64,000 bases of DNA from Rathayibacter sp. VKM Ac-2760 (GCF_009834185.1 NZ_CP047173.1:1674001-1738000), one strand, 5' to 3'; shown: positions 27,548-36,380, numbered from the stretch's first letter. Program-made: numbers and translations. The notes: a model not told the origin generated them from the sequence alone.

Positions 27548-27553
27548 ATTATG
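27548..27553 (-). promoter_or_regulatory. -10 box of the ctaE-qcrC-qcrA-qcrB operon (leaderless)
   Basis: CATAAT on the - strand is followed by 7 nt and then the GTG start of ctaE; no ribosome site is present. This placement decides the ctaE start. Confidence 0.6.
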
Positions 27554-27603
27554 AACGATGACGCGGGGGGACACTCGCACTTCCCGTGGGGCCTTCGTAG
27601 TCG

Positions 27604-27609
27604 CATAAT
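27604..27609 (+). promoter_or_regulatory. -10 box of trpD (leaderless or nearly so)
   Basis: CATAAT ends 9 nt before the trpD ATG; GAGAG within the gap is at most a weak ribosome site. The same hexamer serves the divergent ctaE promoter 50 bp away. Confidence 0.5.
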
Positions 27610-27618
27610 CTGAGAGCC

Positions 27619-28677
27619 ATGTCGGAAACCCTGTCCTGGCCGCGTCTTCTCAGCTCCCTCCTCGACTCCTCCGATCTCTCGGTGTCGGAGGCGACCTGGG
27701 CCATGGAGCAGGTGATGCGGGGCGAGGCGACGCCGGCCCAGCTGGCGGGGCTGCTGATCGCGCTGCGGGCCAAGGGCGAGACGGTCGACGAGATCGTCGG
27801 CTTCCGCGACGCGATCCTGGAGCACGCGGTCCCGCTCGAGGTGGACCCGATGGCTCTGGACATCGTCGGCACCGGCGGCGACCGGTTCGGCACGGTCAAC
27901 ATCTCCTCCACCGCGTCGATCATCGCGGCGGCCGCCGGTACGCCGGTGATCAAGCACGGCAACAAGGCCGCGTCGTCGTCCTCGGGCTCCTCCGACGTGC
28001 TCGCCGCGCTGGGCGTCGACCTGACGCTGCCCGCCGAGCGGGTCGCCGAGGTGTTCCGCCGGACGGGCATCGCCTTCGTCTTCGCGGCGATGTTCCACCC
28101 CGGCTTCCGCCACGCCGGCGCCGTGCGCGCCGAGCTGGGCGTGCCGACGGTCTTCAACTTCCTCGGTCCGCTCTGCAATCCCGCGCGGCCGGAGGCGTCG
28201 GCGGTCGGCGTGGCCCACCTCGACCGGGTCCCGCTGTTCGTCGGCGTCTTCCAGACCCGCGGCGCCACGGCGCTGGTCTTCCGCGGCGACGACGGGCTGG
28301 ACGAGCTCACCACCACCGGGCACAGCCACATCTGGGAGGTCTCGCGCGGCTCGGTCGTCGAGCACGACCTCGACCCGCGGGACCTCGGCCTCGCCCGAGC
28401 GAGCATCGACCAGCTCCGGGGCCGCGACGCCGCCTACAACGCGCAGGTGGTCCGCTCGGTCCTGGCGGGCGAGGAGGGGCCGGTGCGGGACATCGTGCTG
28501 CTCAACGCGGCGGCGGGGCTGATCGCGTTCGATCTGGCGCGCGACCCCTCGCTCATCCGCACGGCGATCCTGGACCGCTTCCGCTCGGCGCTCGTCCGGG
28601 CCGCCGACGCCGTCGACTCCGGAGCCGCCACGGCGAAGCTCGACCAGTGGGTCGAGGAGACGCGGCGCGGCGCCTGA
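27619..28677 (+). CDS. trpD: TrpD, anthranilate phosphoribosyltransferase
   Basis: The enzyme transfers phosphoribose from PRPP to anthranilate in tryptophan synthesis. The 352-residue length is normal. Conserved segments are the helical N-domain (AMEQVMRGEATPAQLAGLLI), the PRPP loop IVGTGGDRFGTVNISST, KHGNKAASSSSGSSDVLAALG, FVFAAMFHPGFRHAG, VFNFLGPLCNPARPEASAVG and the metal-binding DGLDELT. It stands alone next to the oxidase genes, away from any other trp gene in the window, an arrangement I recall from other Microbacteriaceae. The ATG follows a -10 box at leaderless distance. Confidence 0.96.
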   Translation: MSETLSWPRLLSSLLDSSDLSVSEATWAMEQVMRGEATPAQLAGLLIALRAKGETVDEIVGFRDAILEHAVPLEVDPMALDIVGTGGDRFGTVNISSTASIIAAAAGTPVIKHGNKAASSSSGSSDVLAALGVDLTLPAERVAEVFRRTGIAFVFAAMFHPGFRHAGAVRAELGVPTVFNFLGPLCNPARPEASAVGVAHLDRVPLFVGVFQTRGATALVFRGDDGLDELTTTGHSHIWEVSRGSVVEHDLDPRDLGLARASIDQLRGRDAAYNAQVVRSVLAGEEGPVRDIVLLNAAAGLIAFDLARDPSLIRTAILDRFRSALVRAADAVDSGAATAKLDQWVEETRRGA

Positions 28678-28771
28678 GCTTCCGCCGATCGGGGCCTGCG
28701 CGGTGGCGGAGCCCGGGCGTAACGTGGACCCGCTGTCCGCGACGGAGCGGACGACCCTGGAGGAGACCTCG

Positions 28772-29773
28772 ATGAAGAAGCTCATCAACGACCCGAAGAA
28801 CGTCGTCACCGAGTCGGTGGCCGGGTTCGCCCTCGCGCACGCCGACCTGGTCCGGGTCGAGCCCGATCCGCTGTTCGTGGTCCGGGCCGAGGCCCCGCGG
28901 CAGGGCAAGGTCGGGATCGTCAGCGGCGGCGGCAGCGGGCACGAGCCGCTGCACGCGGGTTTCGTGGGCTTCGGCATGCTCGACGCGGCGGTGCCCGGGC
29001 CGGTCTTCACCTCGCCGACACCGGATCCGATCGTCGCGGCGACCAAGGCGGTCGACGGCGGCGCGGGCGTGCTGCACATCGTGAAGAACTACACGGGCGA
29101 CGTGCTCAACTTCGAGACGGCGGCCGACCTGGCCCTCGCGGACGACATCGAGGTCCGCTCCGTCGTCATCGACGACGACGTCGCGGTGAAGGACTCCCTC
29201 TACACGGCCGGGCGCCGCGGTGTGGCGGGCACCGTGCTCGTCGAGAAGATCGCCGGCGCGGCCGCCGAGCGCGGCGACTCGCTCGACGAGGTCGCGGGCG
29301 TCGCCGAGACGGTGAACGCGAACGTCCGCACGATGGGCGTCGCGCTGCGGCCGTGCACGGTGCCGCACGCGGGCGAGCCGAGCTTCGAGCTGGCCGAGGA
29401 CGAGATCGAGATCGGCATCGGGATCCACGGCGAGCCCGGCCGCGAGCGGATCCCGCTCGAGCCGGCCGATCGGATCGTGGACCGCCTGCTCGCGCCGATC
29501 CTCGAGGATCTGCCGTTCTCCTCCGGCGACGAGGTGCTGCTCTTCGTGAACGGGCTCGGCGGCACCCCGCAGATCGAGCTCTACCTCGTCTACCGGCGCG
29601 CGGCGGAGGTGCTCGCCGAGAAGGGCGTGACGGTGCTGCGCAGCCTGGTGGGGAGCTACGTCACCTCGCTGGAGATGCAGGGCGTCTCGATCTCGGTGCT
29701 GAAGCTCGATGCGGCGCTGACCGAGCTGTGGGACGCTCCGGTGCAGACGGCCGCGCTGCGCTGGGGGCGCTGA
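28772..29773 (+). CDS. dhaK: DhaK, dihydroxyacetone-binding subunit of PEP-dependent DHA kinase
   Basis: DhaK binds dihydroxyacetone covalently through a histidine, and the phosphoryl group comes from DhaL-bound ADP. The 333-residue product starts MKKLINDPKNVVTESVAG, contains the substrate loop GIVSGGGSGHEPLHAGFVG, GVLHIVKNYTGDVLNFE, and GIGIHGEPGRERI with the covalent His. The ATG at 28772 has CTGGAGGAG upstream; an in-frame start at 28703 would add 23 unconserved residues. TAACGT at about 28720 could be the -10 box. It is followed by dhaL and dhaM, forming a complete PTS-linked kinase. Confidence 0.95.
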   Translation: MKKLINDPKNVVTESVAGFALAHADLVRVEPDPLFVVRAEAPRQGKVGIVSGGGSGHEPLHAGFVGFGMLDAAVPGPVFTSPTPDPIVAATKAVDGGAGVLHIVKNYTGDVLNFETAADLALADDIEVRSVVIDDDVAVKDSLYTAGRRGVAGTVLVEKIAGAAAERGDSLDEVAGVAETVNANVRTMGVALRPCTVPHAGEPSFELAEDEIEIGIGIHGEPGRERIPLEPADRIVDRLLAPILEDLPFSSGDEVLLFVNGLGGTPQIELYLVYRRAAEVLAEKGVTVLRSLVGSYVTSLEMQGVSISVLKLDAALTELWDAPVQTAALRWGR

Positions 29774-29860
29774 GCACCTCCGGACGGCGGGCCGACGGCC
29801 CGGGCAGGACACACGACGACACGACGGTCGCAGGGCGACAGAGGGAAAGAGGGCGGATCG

Positions 29861-30514
29861 ATGCAGGACGGACAGGGAGCGCAGGGGCTCGACGCGGCGT
29901 GGGCCGTGGCGTGGATCCGGGCGGCCGCGGCGGCCGTGGCGGAGCACCGGGTCGAGCTGATCACGCTGGACCGGGCGATCGGCGACGGCGATCACGGCGA
30001 GAACATGGACCGCGGCTTCCAGGCGGTCCTCGCGAAGCTCGACGCGGCGGCCGAGCCGGCGACGCCGGGCGAGGTGCTCAAGCTCGTCGCGACGACGCTG
30101 ATCTCGACGGTCGGCGGCGCCTCCGGCCCGCTCTTCGGCACCGCCTTCCTGAAGGCGTCGGGGGCGATCACCGGGCAGGAGTCGCTCGACGGCGCCGCGA
30201 TCGCCGCGCTGCTGACGGCGGCCCGCGACGGCGTCGTCCTGCGGGGCAAGGCCGAGGTCGGCGACAAGACGATGGTGGATGCGTGGACGCCGGCGGTCGA
30301 GGCGGCGGACGCCGCGGCTGCGGGCGGAGCGTCGGCGGCGGACGTGCTCGCGGCCGCGGCCGACGCGGCGCAGGCGGGGGCGGAGTCGACCGACCCGCTG
30401 GTCGCGCGCAAGGGGCGCGCGAGCTACCTGGGTGAGCGGGCCGTGGGGCACCGCGACCCGGGGAGCGTCTCGAGCGTCCTGCTGCTGCGCGCGGCGGCCG
30501 AGGCGGCGGCGTGA
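29861..30514 (+). CDS. dhaL: DhaL, ADP-binding subunit of PEP-dependent DHA kinase
   Basis: DhaL holds ADP as a permanent cofactor that is rephosphorylated by DhaM and passes phosphate to dihydroxyacetone on DhaK. The 217-residue helical protein contains the Mg-nucleotide motif AIGDGDHGENMDRGF, TVGGASGPLFGTAF and GDKTMVDAWTPA, and ends with HRDPGSVSSVLLL. It begins 87 nt after dhaK with GAGGGCGG upstream of the ATG, and its stop overlaps the dhaM start (GTGA). The run of Ala residues at about 150-170 is GC-driven. Confidence 0.94.
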   Translation: MQDGQGAQGLDAAWAVAWIRAAAAAVAEHRVELITLDRAIGDGDHGENMDRGFQAVLAKLDAAAEPATPGEVLKLVATTLISTVGGASGPLFGTAFLKASGAITGQESLDGAAIAALLTAARDGVVLRGKAEVGDKTMVDAWTPAVEAADAAAAGGASAADVLAAAADAAQAGAESTDPLVARKGRASYLGERAVGHRDPGSVSSVLLLRAAAEAAA

Positions 30515-31191
30515 GCGTCGGGCTCGTCCTCGTCTCGCACAGCGCCCGGCTGGCCGAGGGGCTGGTCGAGCTCGCTGCACAGATGGCGCCGTCGGTGGCG
30601 CTGATCGCGGCGGGCGGCACCGAGGAGGGCGGCATCGGCACCAGCTTCGAGCGGATCACCGCGGCGCTGGCCGAGGGCGACTCCGGCGACGGCGTGGTGG
30701 TGCTCTGCGACCTCGGCTCGGCGATCATGACGGCCGAGACGGCGGTCGAGTTCCTCGACGACGAGGCGCGCGAGCGGGTGCGGATCGCGGACGCTCCGCT
30801 GGTCGAGGGGGCGGTCGCCGCGGCGGTGGCGGCCGGGACCGGCGCGTCGCTCGCGGACGTGCTGGCGGCGGCGGAGTCGGCGCGGGGCCTGCTCCTCGCC
30901 GAGCAGCCGGCGGCACCGGCGACCGCGGACGCCGCCAGTGTGCTCCGGCGGGTCCGGCTGATCAATCCGAACGGGCTGCACGCCCGGCCGGCGGCCGACT
31001 TCGTCACGCTGGCGAACCGCTTCGACGCGCGGATCGACGTGAACGGCAAGGACGCGACGAGTCTGCTCGGCGTGATGTCGCTCGGGCTCGACCGCGGCGA
31101 CGAGGTCGCGATCTCGGCGACCGGGCGCGAGGCCGAGGAGGCGGTGGGCCGGCTGGCCGATCTCGTCGAGTCGGGATTCGGCGAGGTCTGA
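30511..31191 (+). CDS. dhaM: DhaM, EIIA(Man)-HPr phosphotransfer protein of DHA kinase
   Basis: DhaM carries phosphate from the PTS to DhaL-ADP. The 226-residue protein has an EIIA-mannose domain (about 1-125) starting GLVLVSHSARLAEGLVELA with its phosphorylatable His, and VVLCDLGSAIMTAETAVEF. A C-terminal HPr domain (about 148-226) has the active-site His in NGLHARPAADFVTLANRF and the SLLGVMSLGLDRGDEV segment. E. coli DhaM has a third, EI-like domain; it is absent here, so phosphate must come from a separate EI. The GTG overlaps dhaL by 4 nt. Confidence 0.93.
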   Translation: MSVGLVLVSHSARLAEGLVELAAQMAPSVALIAAGGTEEGGIGTSFERITAALAEGDSGDGVVVLCDLGSAIMTAETAVEFLDDEARERVRIADAPLVEGAVAAAVAAGTGASLADVLAAAESARGLLLAEQPAAPATADAASVLRRVRLINPNGLHARPAADFVTLANRFDARIDVNGKDATSLLGVMSLGLDRGDEVAISATGREAEEAVGRLADLVESGFGEV

Positions 31192-31210
31192 GCACTCAGG
31201 CGGTGCCTCC

Positions 31211-31216
31211 TAGCCT
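31211..31216 (+). promoter_or_regulatory. -10 box of the PAP2-DAGK gene (leaderless)
   Basis: TAGCCT is followed by 6 nt (GGGGGC) and then the ATG; there is no ribosome site, so a leaderless mRNA is likely. Confidence 0.55.
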
Positions 31217-31222
31217 GGGGGC

Positions 31223-32824
31223 ATGGCCCTGCGCGGAACCCGACCCCCGTCCGTCCTGCTCCGGCGCGTCCTCGGGCTGCCCCGCGTGGTCCGCCGCGCC
31301 GACGCCCGCGCCGCTCGGCGGTTGAACGCGCGCCGTCCGGTGCCCCTGGTGGACGGGGCGCTGGTCGGGCTCTCGCGCGCCGCGGACCACGGCGTGCTCT
31401 GGTTCGGGCTCGGGGCGATGCTGCTGCTCGCCGGCCGGCCGCGAGAGGCGGCGCGCGGGGCGGCGTCGCTGGCCGTCGCGAGCGCGGCGGCGAACCTCGT
31501 GGGCAAGCAGCTCTTCGGCGGGGTGCGGCCGCTCGTCGTGGACGTGCCGGTGGGGCGGCGCCTGGCGACGGTGCCGACGTCGCCGAGCTTCCCCTCCGGC
31601 CACGCGGCGAGCGCCGCCGCCTTCGCCGCCGGGGTCGCGCTGGAGTCGCCGCGGGTCGGGCTGGCCGTCGCGCCGCTGGCCGCGGCCGTCGCGTTCTCGC
31701 GGCTGCACGTGGGCGTGCACTGGCTCTCGGACGTGCTCGGCGGGGCGGCGCTCGGCGCGGCGGTCGCGGGGCTCGGCCGGGTCCTGGTGCCGGCCCGGCC
31801 CCGGCACGTCCCGGTCGCCGAGCGCGCGAGCCGGCCGCCGGTCGACGTGCGTCCGCTCGGTGACGGAGCGGGCCTCCTGGTCGTGCTGAATCCGGGGGCG
31901 GGGCGCGACTCGCACCGGCCGGACCCGGAGCCGATGATCCTGCAGCGCTTCCCGGCGGCGCGGGTGCACCGGCTGGCGGACGGCGAGGACCTCGCCGACG
32001 TCGTCCACTCGGCGCGGGCCGGCGATGCTCCGCCGGAGGTGCTGGGCGTCTACGGCGGCGACGGCACGATGTCGGTCGGCGCGGCTCTCGCGCGGGCCGA
32101 GGGGATGACCCTGCTGGTGCTGCCCGGCGGGACGATGAACCACTTCGCCAAGGCGCTCGGCCTGGTCACGATCGAGGACGCCCTCGAGGCGGCGGCGCAC
32201 GGTGAGCGGCGCGACGTCGACGTCGCGGAGGTGACCGCGGGTGGTGCCGAGCCGGTGACCGTGCTGAACACGGTGTCGATCGGGCTCTACCCGGAGTTCG
32301 TCGCCGCGCGGGAGAAGCGCGAGAAGGTGATCGGCAAGCCGCTCGCCGCGGTGCTGGCCGCCTTCGAGGTGGTGCGCTCGACCGATCCGTTCGAGCTGCG
32401 GCGCGACGGGCGGACCGAGCTGGTCTGGTCGTACTTCGTCGGGGTGAACCGCGAGCACCCGCGCACCGCGACGCCGCTCGCTCGCCGCCGGCTCGACGAC
32501 GGGCACCTCGACATCCGCATCCTGCACTCGGGTCGCGCGCCGCGGACCCGCGGCGCGGTGTCGCTGGCGCTCGGGCGCGGGGCGACGCCGGTGGTCGGCC
32601 GCGTGCCGGGCTGGCGCGCGCCCGTGGTCGAGTCGACCAGCACGCCGGCGATCACGGTCGGCGCCCGCCGCCCGGCCGGCACGGCCCCGGAGTGGGCGCA
32701 CGACGGCGAGAGCGAGGTGTTCGACGGCGAGCGCGAGGGCTTCCACGAGGCGACCGTGCGGATCGTTCCGCTGGGGCTGCGGGTGTACGCGGCGGCCGAC
32801 CAGCGCGGGGACTCCCGGAAGTAA
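31223..32824 (+). CDS. PAP2 phosphatase - diacylglycerol kinase-like fusion protein
   Basis: A 533-residue two-domain lipid enzyme. Residues about 40-190 form a membrane PAP2 phosphatase with all three catalytic motifs: KQLFGGVRP, FPSGHAAS and SRLHVGVHWLSD. Residues about 215-525 form a cytosolic DAGK/LCB5 kinase with VLNPGAG, GVYGGDGTMSVG and LPGGTMNHFAKALG. One domain removes and the other adds a lipid phosphate, so the pair may interconvert phosphatidate-like and diacylglycerol-like or polyprenyl lipids; the substrate is not evident. Fusions of this kind are known in actinobacteria. It starts at a leaderless-type ATG, 31 nt after dhaM. Confidence 0.9.
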   Translation: MALRGTRPPSVLLRRVLGLPRVVRRADARAARRLNARRPVPLVDGALVGLSRAADHGVLWFGLGAMLLLAGRPREAARGAASLAVASAAANLVGKQLFGGVRPLVVDVPVGRRLATVPTSPSFPSGHAASAAAFAAGVALESPRVGLAVAPLAAAVAFSRLHVGVHWLSDVLGGAALGAAVAGLGRVLVPARPRHVPVAERASRPPVDVRPLGDGAGLLVVLNPGAGRDSHRPDPEPMILQRFPAARVHRLADGEDLADVVHSARAGDAPPEVLGVYGGDGTMSVGAALARAEGMTLLVLPGGTMNHFAKALGLVTIEDALEAAAHGERRDVDVAEVTAGGAEPVTVLNTVSIGLYPEFVAAREKREKVIGKPLAAVLAAFEVVRSTDPFELRRDGRTELVWSYFVGVNREHPRTATPLARRRLDDGHLDIRILHSGRAPRTRGAVSLALGRGATPVVGRVPGWRAPVVESTSTPAITVGARRPAGTAPEWAHDGESEVFDGEREGFHEATVRIVPLGLRVYAAADQRGDSRK

Positions 32825-32941
32825 ACCCCCCGGCGGATGTCCGCCGAGTCGCCGGGGAGGCGAGCAGCGCGTGCGACCCTGGGGGGAGGGAGCCGGCCGG
32901 GCCCCTCGGCAGCCGGTCGCTCCTCGGCAGAAGGAGTCCCC

Positions 32942-33268
32942 GTGAGACGCATCCACTACGCCGAGGGAAGCGTCGTCACCGGCGACGACATCGCCGACGC
33001 CGTCCTCGAGTACGCCAGGATGCTCGCCTCGACGGCGACGGCCGACACGGTCGAGATCCCGGTGCGCCGCGCGGGCGGGGTCGTCTCGGCCCGGATGCTG
33101 CTCGGGCCCACCAGCCAGATGCTCGTCGAGGACGAGGCCGACCCCGCCGCGGAGATCGTCGACGAGGACCTGGTCGCGGAGCTCGGCGCCCGCGCGCGAC
33201 GGCTCGATCGACCGGTGCCGATGCCGACCGACGACGACGCGTCGCTCCCGGACCCGCTCGACTACTGA
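32942..33268 (+). CDS. small conserved actinobacterial protein of unknown function
   Basis: A 108-residue soluble protein I do not recognise by name. It begins MRRIHYAEGSVVTGDDIADA, has a predicted helix (VLEYARMLASTATADTVE), a short strand-rich middle (IPVRRAGGVVSARMLLGP) and a very acidic second half (VEDEADPAAEIVDED) ending PDPLDY. There is no signal peptide, membrane helix or Cys pair. The GTG has GAAGGAG 7 nt upstream, a strong site, so expression is likely. It overlaps the convergent NUDIX gene by 7 nt. The pattern of an acidic tail with alpha/beta start gives no firm function. Confidence 0.75.
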   Translation: MRRIHYAEGSVVTGDDIADAVLEYARMLASTATADTVEIPVRRAGGVVSARMLLGPTSQMLVEDEADPAAEIVDEDLVAELGARARRLDRPVPMPTDDDASLPDPLDY

Positions 33269-33735
33269 GCGGCGCCCGGCAGCCCGCGCTCGAGATCGTC
33301 GAGAGCGGGGACCTGCCCGGCGACGAGCAGTCCGCGCGCCTTCTCGAGCGGGTGCCACTGGGCGGTCTCGATCTCGGGGTAGGCGCGGAGCACGCCCGAG
33401 CCGCGCGGCCACTCCAGCTCGAAGGTGTTGCTCGACGCGAAGGCGATCGGCTCGGTGCACTCGGCGGCGAAGACCGTCACGATCTTGCCGGAGCGCTGCC
33501 GGTAGGCGCCGAGCAGGGCGTAGGCGAGCTCCGGGGCGGGCACGCCGATCTCCTCCTCGAACTCGCGCCGGGCGGCGTCGAGCGGCGCCTCCTCGGCGGT
33601 GTGCAGACCCTTCGGGATCGACCAGGCCCGCGGGCGGCGGGTCCACAGCGGCCCGCCCATCCGACCGAGGAAGACCTCGCGTCCCGCATCGCCGGGCCGG
33701 TGCAGGAGGAGTCCCGCGCTGGTGGGGGCCGTCAT
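33262..33735 (-). CDS. NUDIX hydrolase
   Basis: A 157-residue pyrophosphohydrolase. The Nudix box GX5EX7REUXEEXGU is intact as GLHTAEEAPLDAARREFEEE followed by IGV. Upstream, TSAGLLLHRPGDAGREVFLG and RAWSIPKG are typical of MutT/Ap4A-like members that hydrolyse nucleotides with a diphosphate linkage. Specificity is unclear; WSIPKG and the DNA-mimicking lack of extra domains would fit an (oxidised) NTP or diadenosine substrate. ATG start at 33735, 86 nt from the divergent FAD oxidase gene. Its 3' end overlaps the small + strand gene by 7 nt. Confidence 0.92.
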   Translation of the reverse strand: MTAPTSAGLLLHRPGDAGREVFLGRMGGPLWTRRPRAWSIPKGLHTAEEAPLDAARREFEEEIGVPAPELAYALLGAYRQRSGKIVTVFAAECTEPIAFASSNTFELEWPRGSGVLRAYPEIETAQWHPLEKARGLLVAGQVPALDDLERGLPGAAQ

Positions 33736-33821
33736 CGCCGCGTTCCGCTCATCCCGCCATCCTGCCGCGCCGCCGTGGAAGGATCGAGGAGCCGACCCGC
33801 GACCCGCCCGGAGTGATCCCC

Positions 33822-35276
33822 ATGAGCAGAACAGCCGCCGTGAGCACGACGTCCGCGCCGGAGCCGTCGCCGGCTCACGCCTCTCCTGACGCCGCGTCCC
33901 CGGTCGCCACGTCCGAGGGCGGCACGGTCCTCCGGCGGCTGCGCGAGGAGCTCGGCGACGCCGTCTCGACCGAGGGCGCGGCCTTCGAGGCCGTGCACAC
34001 CGACAAGTCCGGCTGGACGAGCGAGGGCCGCGCCCTCGCCCTGGTGCGGGCGCGCTCGGTCGCGGACGTGCAGGCGACGCTCCGGATCGCCACCGAGCAC
34101 CGCGTGCCGGTCGTGCCCCGCGGCGCGGGGACCGGGCTCGCGGCCGGCGCCGTCGCGCGGGAGGGCTCGATCGTGCTCTCGACGGCGGCGATGGACCGCA
34201 TCCTCGAGATCTCGCTCGAGGACGAGCTCGCGGTCGTCGAGCCGGGCGTGCTCAACCAGGCGCTCTCCGACGCGGTGGCGGCCGACGGGCTGATCTTCTC
34301 GCCCGATCCGGCCAGCAAGGCGATCTCGAGCATCGGCGGCAACATCGCGACCAACGCGGGCGGGCTGCTCTGCGCGAAGTACGGGGTGACCCGCGAGGCG
34401 GTGCTCGGCCTGGCCGTGGTGCTGCCCGACGGCCGCCTGGTCCGGACCGGGCGGCGCAGCGTCAAGGGCGTCACCGGCTACGACCTCACGGCGCTGCTCA
34501 CCGGCTCGGAGGGGACGCTCGGGGTCATCGTGGAGGCGACCGTGAAGCTCCGGCCGATCCCCGCCGGGCGGGTGGTGACCATCGGGGCGTACTTCCCGAG
34601 CGTCGTCGCCGCGGCCGCCGCCTCGGCCGCGATCACGGCGGCGCGGGTGCGCCCGGCCGTCATGGAGCTGATGGACGAGGCGGCGCTCGCCGCGATCGCC
34701 CGCTACACCGGCGCGGACGTCGACCGCGGGGCCGCGTATCTGCTGGTGCAGACCGACGGCGGGGGAGCGGCGGCCGAGGCGGCGCGGATCCTCGAGATCG
34801 TGCTCGCGGCCGGTGGTGACGCGGAGTCGACCGACGACCCGGTCGCGGGCGAGGCGCTGCTCGGGGTGCGGCGCGCGTTCCACCCGGCGCTCGAGGCCGA
34901 GGGCGAGGTGCTGATCGAGGACGTCTGCGTGCCGCGCTCGGCGCTGCCCGCGATGTTCGCGGCGATCCGGGGGATCGAGGAGCGCACCGGGCTGAGCATC
35001 CCGACCGTGGCGCACGCGGGCGACGGGAATCTGCATCCGAACTTCGTGCTGCCGCCGGGCTCCGTCGGGGTCGGCGAGGAGGTCTGGGCGGCGGCGGGCG
35101 AGCTGTTCCGCACGGCGCTGGTACTCGGCGGCACGCTCACCGGCGAGCACGGGGTGGGGCTGCTGAAGCGGCGCTGGCTCGCGGAGGAGCTGGGCGAGGA
35201 CTCGCTGGCGCTGCAGCGCGGGATCAAGGCGGTGTTCGATCCGCTCGGGATCATGAACCCGGGCGCGGTGCTCTGA
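33822..35276 (+). CDS. GlcD/D-lactate dehydrogenase-like FAD-linked oxidase
   Basis: A 484-residue flavoenzyme of the FAD_binding_4 / FAD-oxidase-C class, which oxidises 2-hydroxyacids such as glycolate or D-lactate. The N-terminal FAD domain has VPVVPRGAGTGLAAGAV, SSIGGNIATNAGGLLCAKYG and VKGVTGYDLTALLTGSEGTL. The C-terminal cap has VAHAGDGNLHPNFVLP, GTLTGEHGVGLLKRRW and ends FDPLGIMNPGAVL. The substrate is not decided by sequence. The ATG at 33822 (MSRTAAV) follows CCCGGAGTG; an in-frame ATG at 33813 adds three residues. A Ser/Ala/Pro-rich N-terminus of about 35 residues precedes the domain. Confidence 0.92.
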   Translation: MSRTAAVSTTSAPEPSPAHASPDAASPVATSEGGTVLRRLREELGDAVSTEGAAFEAVHTDKSGWTSEGRALALVRARSVADVQATLRIATEHRVPVVPRGAGTGLAAGAVAREGSIVLSTAAMDRILEISLEDELAVVEPGVLNQALSDAVAADGLIFSPDPASKAISSIGGNIATNAGGLLCAKYGVTREAVLGLAVVLPDGRLVRTGRRSVKGVTGYDLTALLTGSEGTLGVIVEATVKLRPIPAGRVVTIGAYFPSVVAAAAASAAITAARVRPAVMELMDEAALAAIARYTGADVDRGAAYLLVQTDGGGAAAEAARILEIVLAAGGDAESTDDPVAGEALLGVRRAFHPALEAEGEVLIEDVCVPRSALPAMFAAIRGIEERTGLSIPTVAHAGDGNLHPNFVLPPGSVGVGEEVWAAAGELFRTALVLGGTLTGEHGVGLLKRRWLAEELGEDSLALQRGIKAVFDPLGIMNPGAVL

Positions 35277-35300
35277 GACGGTGGCGTGGCCGCAGCCCGC

Positions 35301-36056
35301 TCAGAGGAGCTCGGCGGCGAGCAGCGACGCCGTGAGCACGATCGTCGCGGCCGACATCAGCCAGTAGAGGATCGTCTCGCGCCACGAGCCGGCCGAGCCG
35401 AGCACCGGGATCGCCGCGTACCCGCCGGACGTCCAGAGCCGGCGCAGGAGCGGCGTCCGGCGCACCCAGCGCGGCGAGCGGATCCGGAGCGGCCAGAGCC
35501 AGTTGATCCCCTCGGTGGTGAGCGCGTCCCCGGCGACGTGGACGAGGTAGCCGAGGGTCGCGGCGACCTGCAGCCAGGCCCAGGTGCCGTCGGCGAGGGT
35601 GACGAGCAGCACGGTGACCACCGTCGCTCCGGCCCAGGCGATCGGCCAGGACGGCGCGGCCCGCACAGCCTTCGCGGCGAAGGCGAGGGCGGGCAGCGTG
35701 AGCACGGCGGCCAGCGAGACGGGGCCGACGAGCGGCACCGGGAAGCGCAGGGCGACCAGGAGCGGGATCAGGTACCAGACGACGGCGACGGCGAGCAGCG
35801 AGTGCATCCCGTGCCGGTGCCCGCCGCTGATGCGGCCGGCGGTCGCGGTGAGCAGCGAGGCGCCAGGGGCCGAGCGCGAGACGGTCGCGCGGGCGTGGTC
35901 GGCGTCCGGCACGAGCGCCCAGCCGGCGGCGACGCCCAGGCCGACGAGCCGGAGATCGAGCGGGAGACCGGCGAGACCGAGCGGCGCGGCGAGAGCCGGG
36001 ACGGTCGTGACGACGGACCAGGCGAGCGCGCCGGAGACGGCGTGCGAGCGTCCCAT
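35301..36056 (-). CDS. YdjM-like membrane-bound metal-dependent hydrolase
   Basis: A 251-residue integral membrane protein of the DUF457/YdjM family, annotated as metal-dependent hydrolase. The N-terminal MGRSHAVSGALAWSVV, then VPDADHARATVSR, GGHRHGMHSLLAVAVVWYLI and LVHVAGDALTTEGINWLWPL supply the conserved His/Asp residues that could bind metal. About six hydrophobic helices are visible. The ATG at 36056 is chosen over a GTG one codon earlier. Function in actinobacteria is unknown; the E. coli homologue is SOS-regulated, but no LexA box is seen here. It is flanked by tRNA-Val on the same strand. Confidence 0.85.
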   Translation of the reverse strand: MGRSHAVSGALAWSVVTTVPALAAPLGLAGLPLDLRLVGLGVAAGWALVPDADHARATVSRSAPGASLLTATAGRISGGHRHGMHSLLAVAVVWYLIPLLVALRFPVPLVGPVSLAAVLTLPALAFAAKAVRAAPSWPIAWAGATVVTVLLVTLADGTWAWLQVAATLGYLVHVAGDALTTEGINWLWPLRIRSPRWVRRTPLLRRLWTSGGYAAIPVLGSAGSWRETILYWLMSAATIVLTASLLAAELL

Positions 36057-36110
36057 CACGGGCGGGCCTCCGCGGGGTGGAGAGGCGGAAGGTGGGAGGG
36101 AGACGTGGTG

Positions 36111-36183
36111 TGGGCGATACCGGACTCGAACCGATGACCTCTTCCGTGTGAAGGAAGCGCGCTACCAACTGCGCCAATCGCCC
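36111..36183 (-). tRNA. tRNA-Val (anticodon CAC)
   Basis: A 73-nt cloverleaf on the - strand: acceptor GGGCGAT/ATCGCCC with discriminator A, anticodon stem CTTCC/GGAAG with loop TTCACAC, T arm TTCGAGT. CCA is not encoded. CAC reads GUG codons. Confidence 0.95.
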
Positions 36184-36350
36184 TGACGGCCGTCTTGTGG
36201 ACGACCCGAGAAACGATCGTAGCGGATCGGCGGCGGGTGGGTGCACCACCGCGGGCGCGCCACGCCCGGGTGAACGGCGGGTTGCGGGCGGGTTTCGCGC
36301 GGAAAGACGGGGGTCGGAGCCCGCGGCGCGCGAATCGGTGCGCCGTCGAT

Positions 36351-36380
36351 TTGGAATCTCGCGCGGCGTTCGGATACAGT
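36351..36380 (+). promoter_or_regulatory. promoter of the tRNA Gly-Cys-Val operon
   Basis: TTGGAA (36351-36356) and TACAGT (36375-36380) are separated by 18 nt, the best -35/-10 pair I see in the window. It stands about 93 nt before tRNA-Gly, in the 290-nt gap between the divergent tRNA genes, which holds no ORF I would call. Confidence 0.6.
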
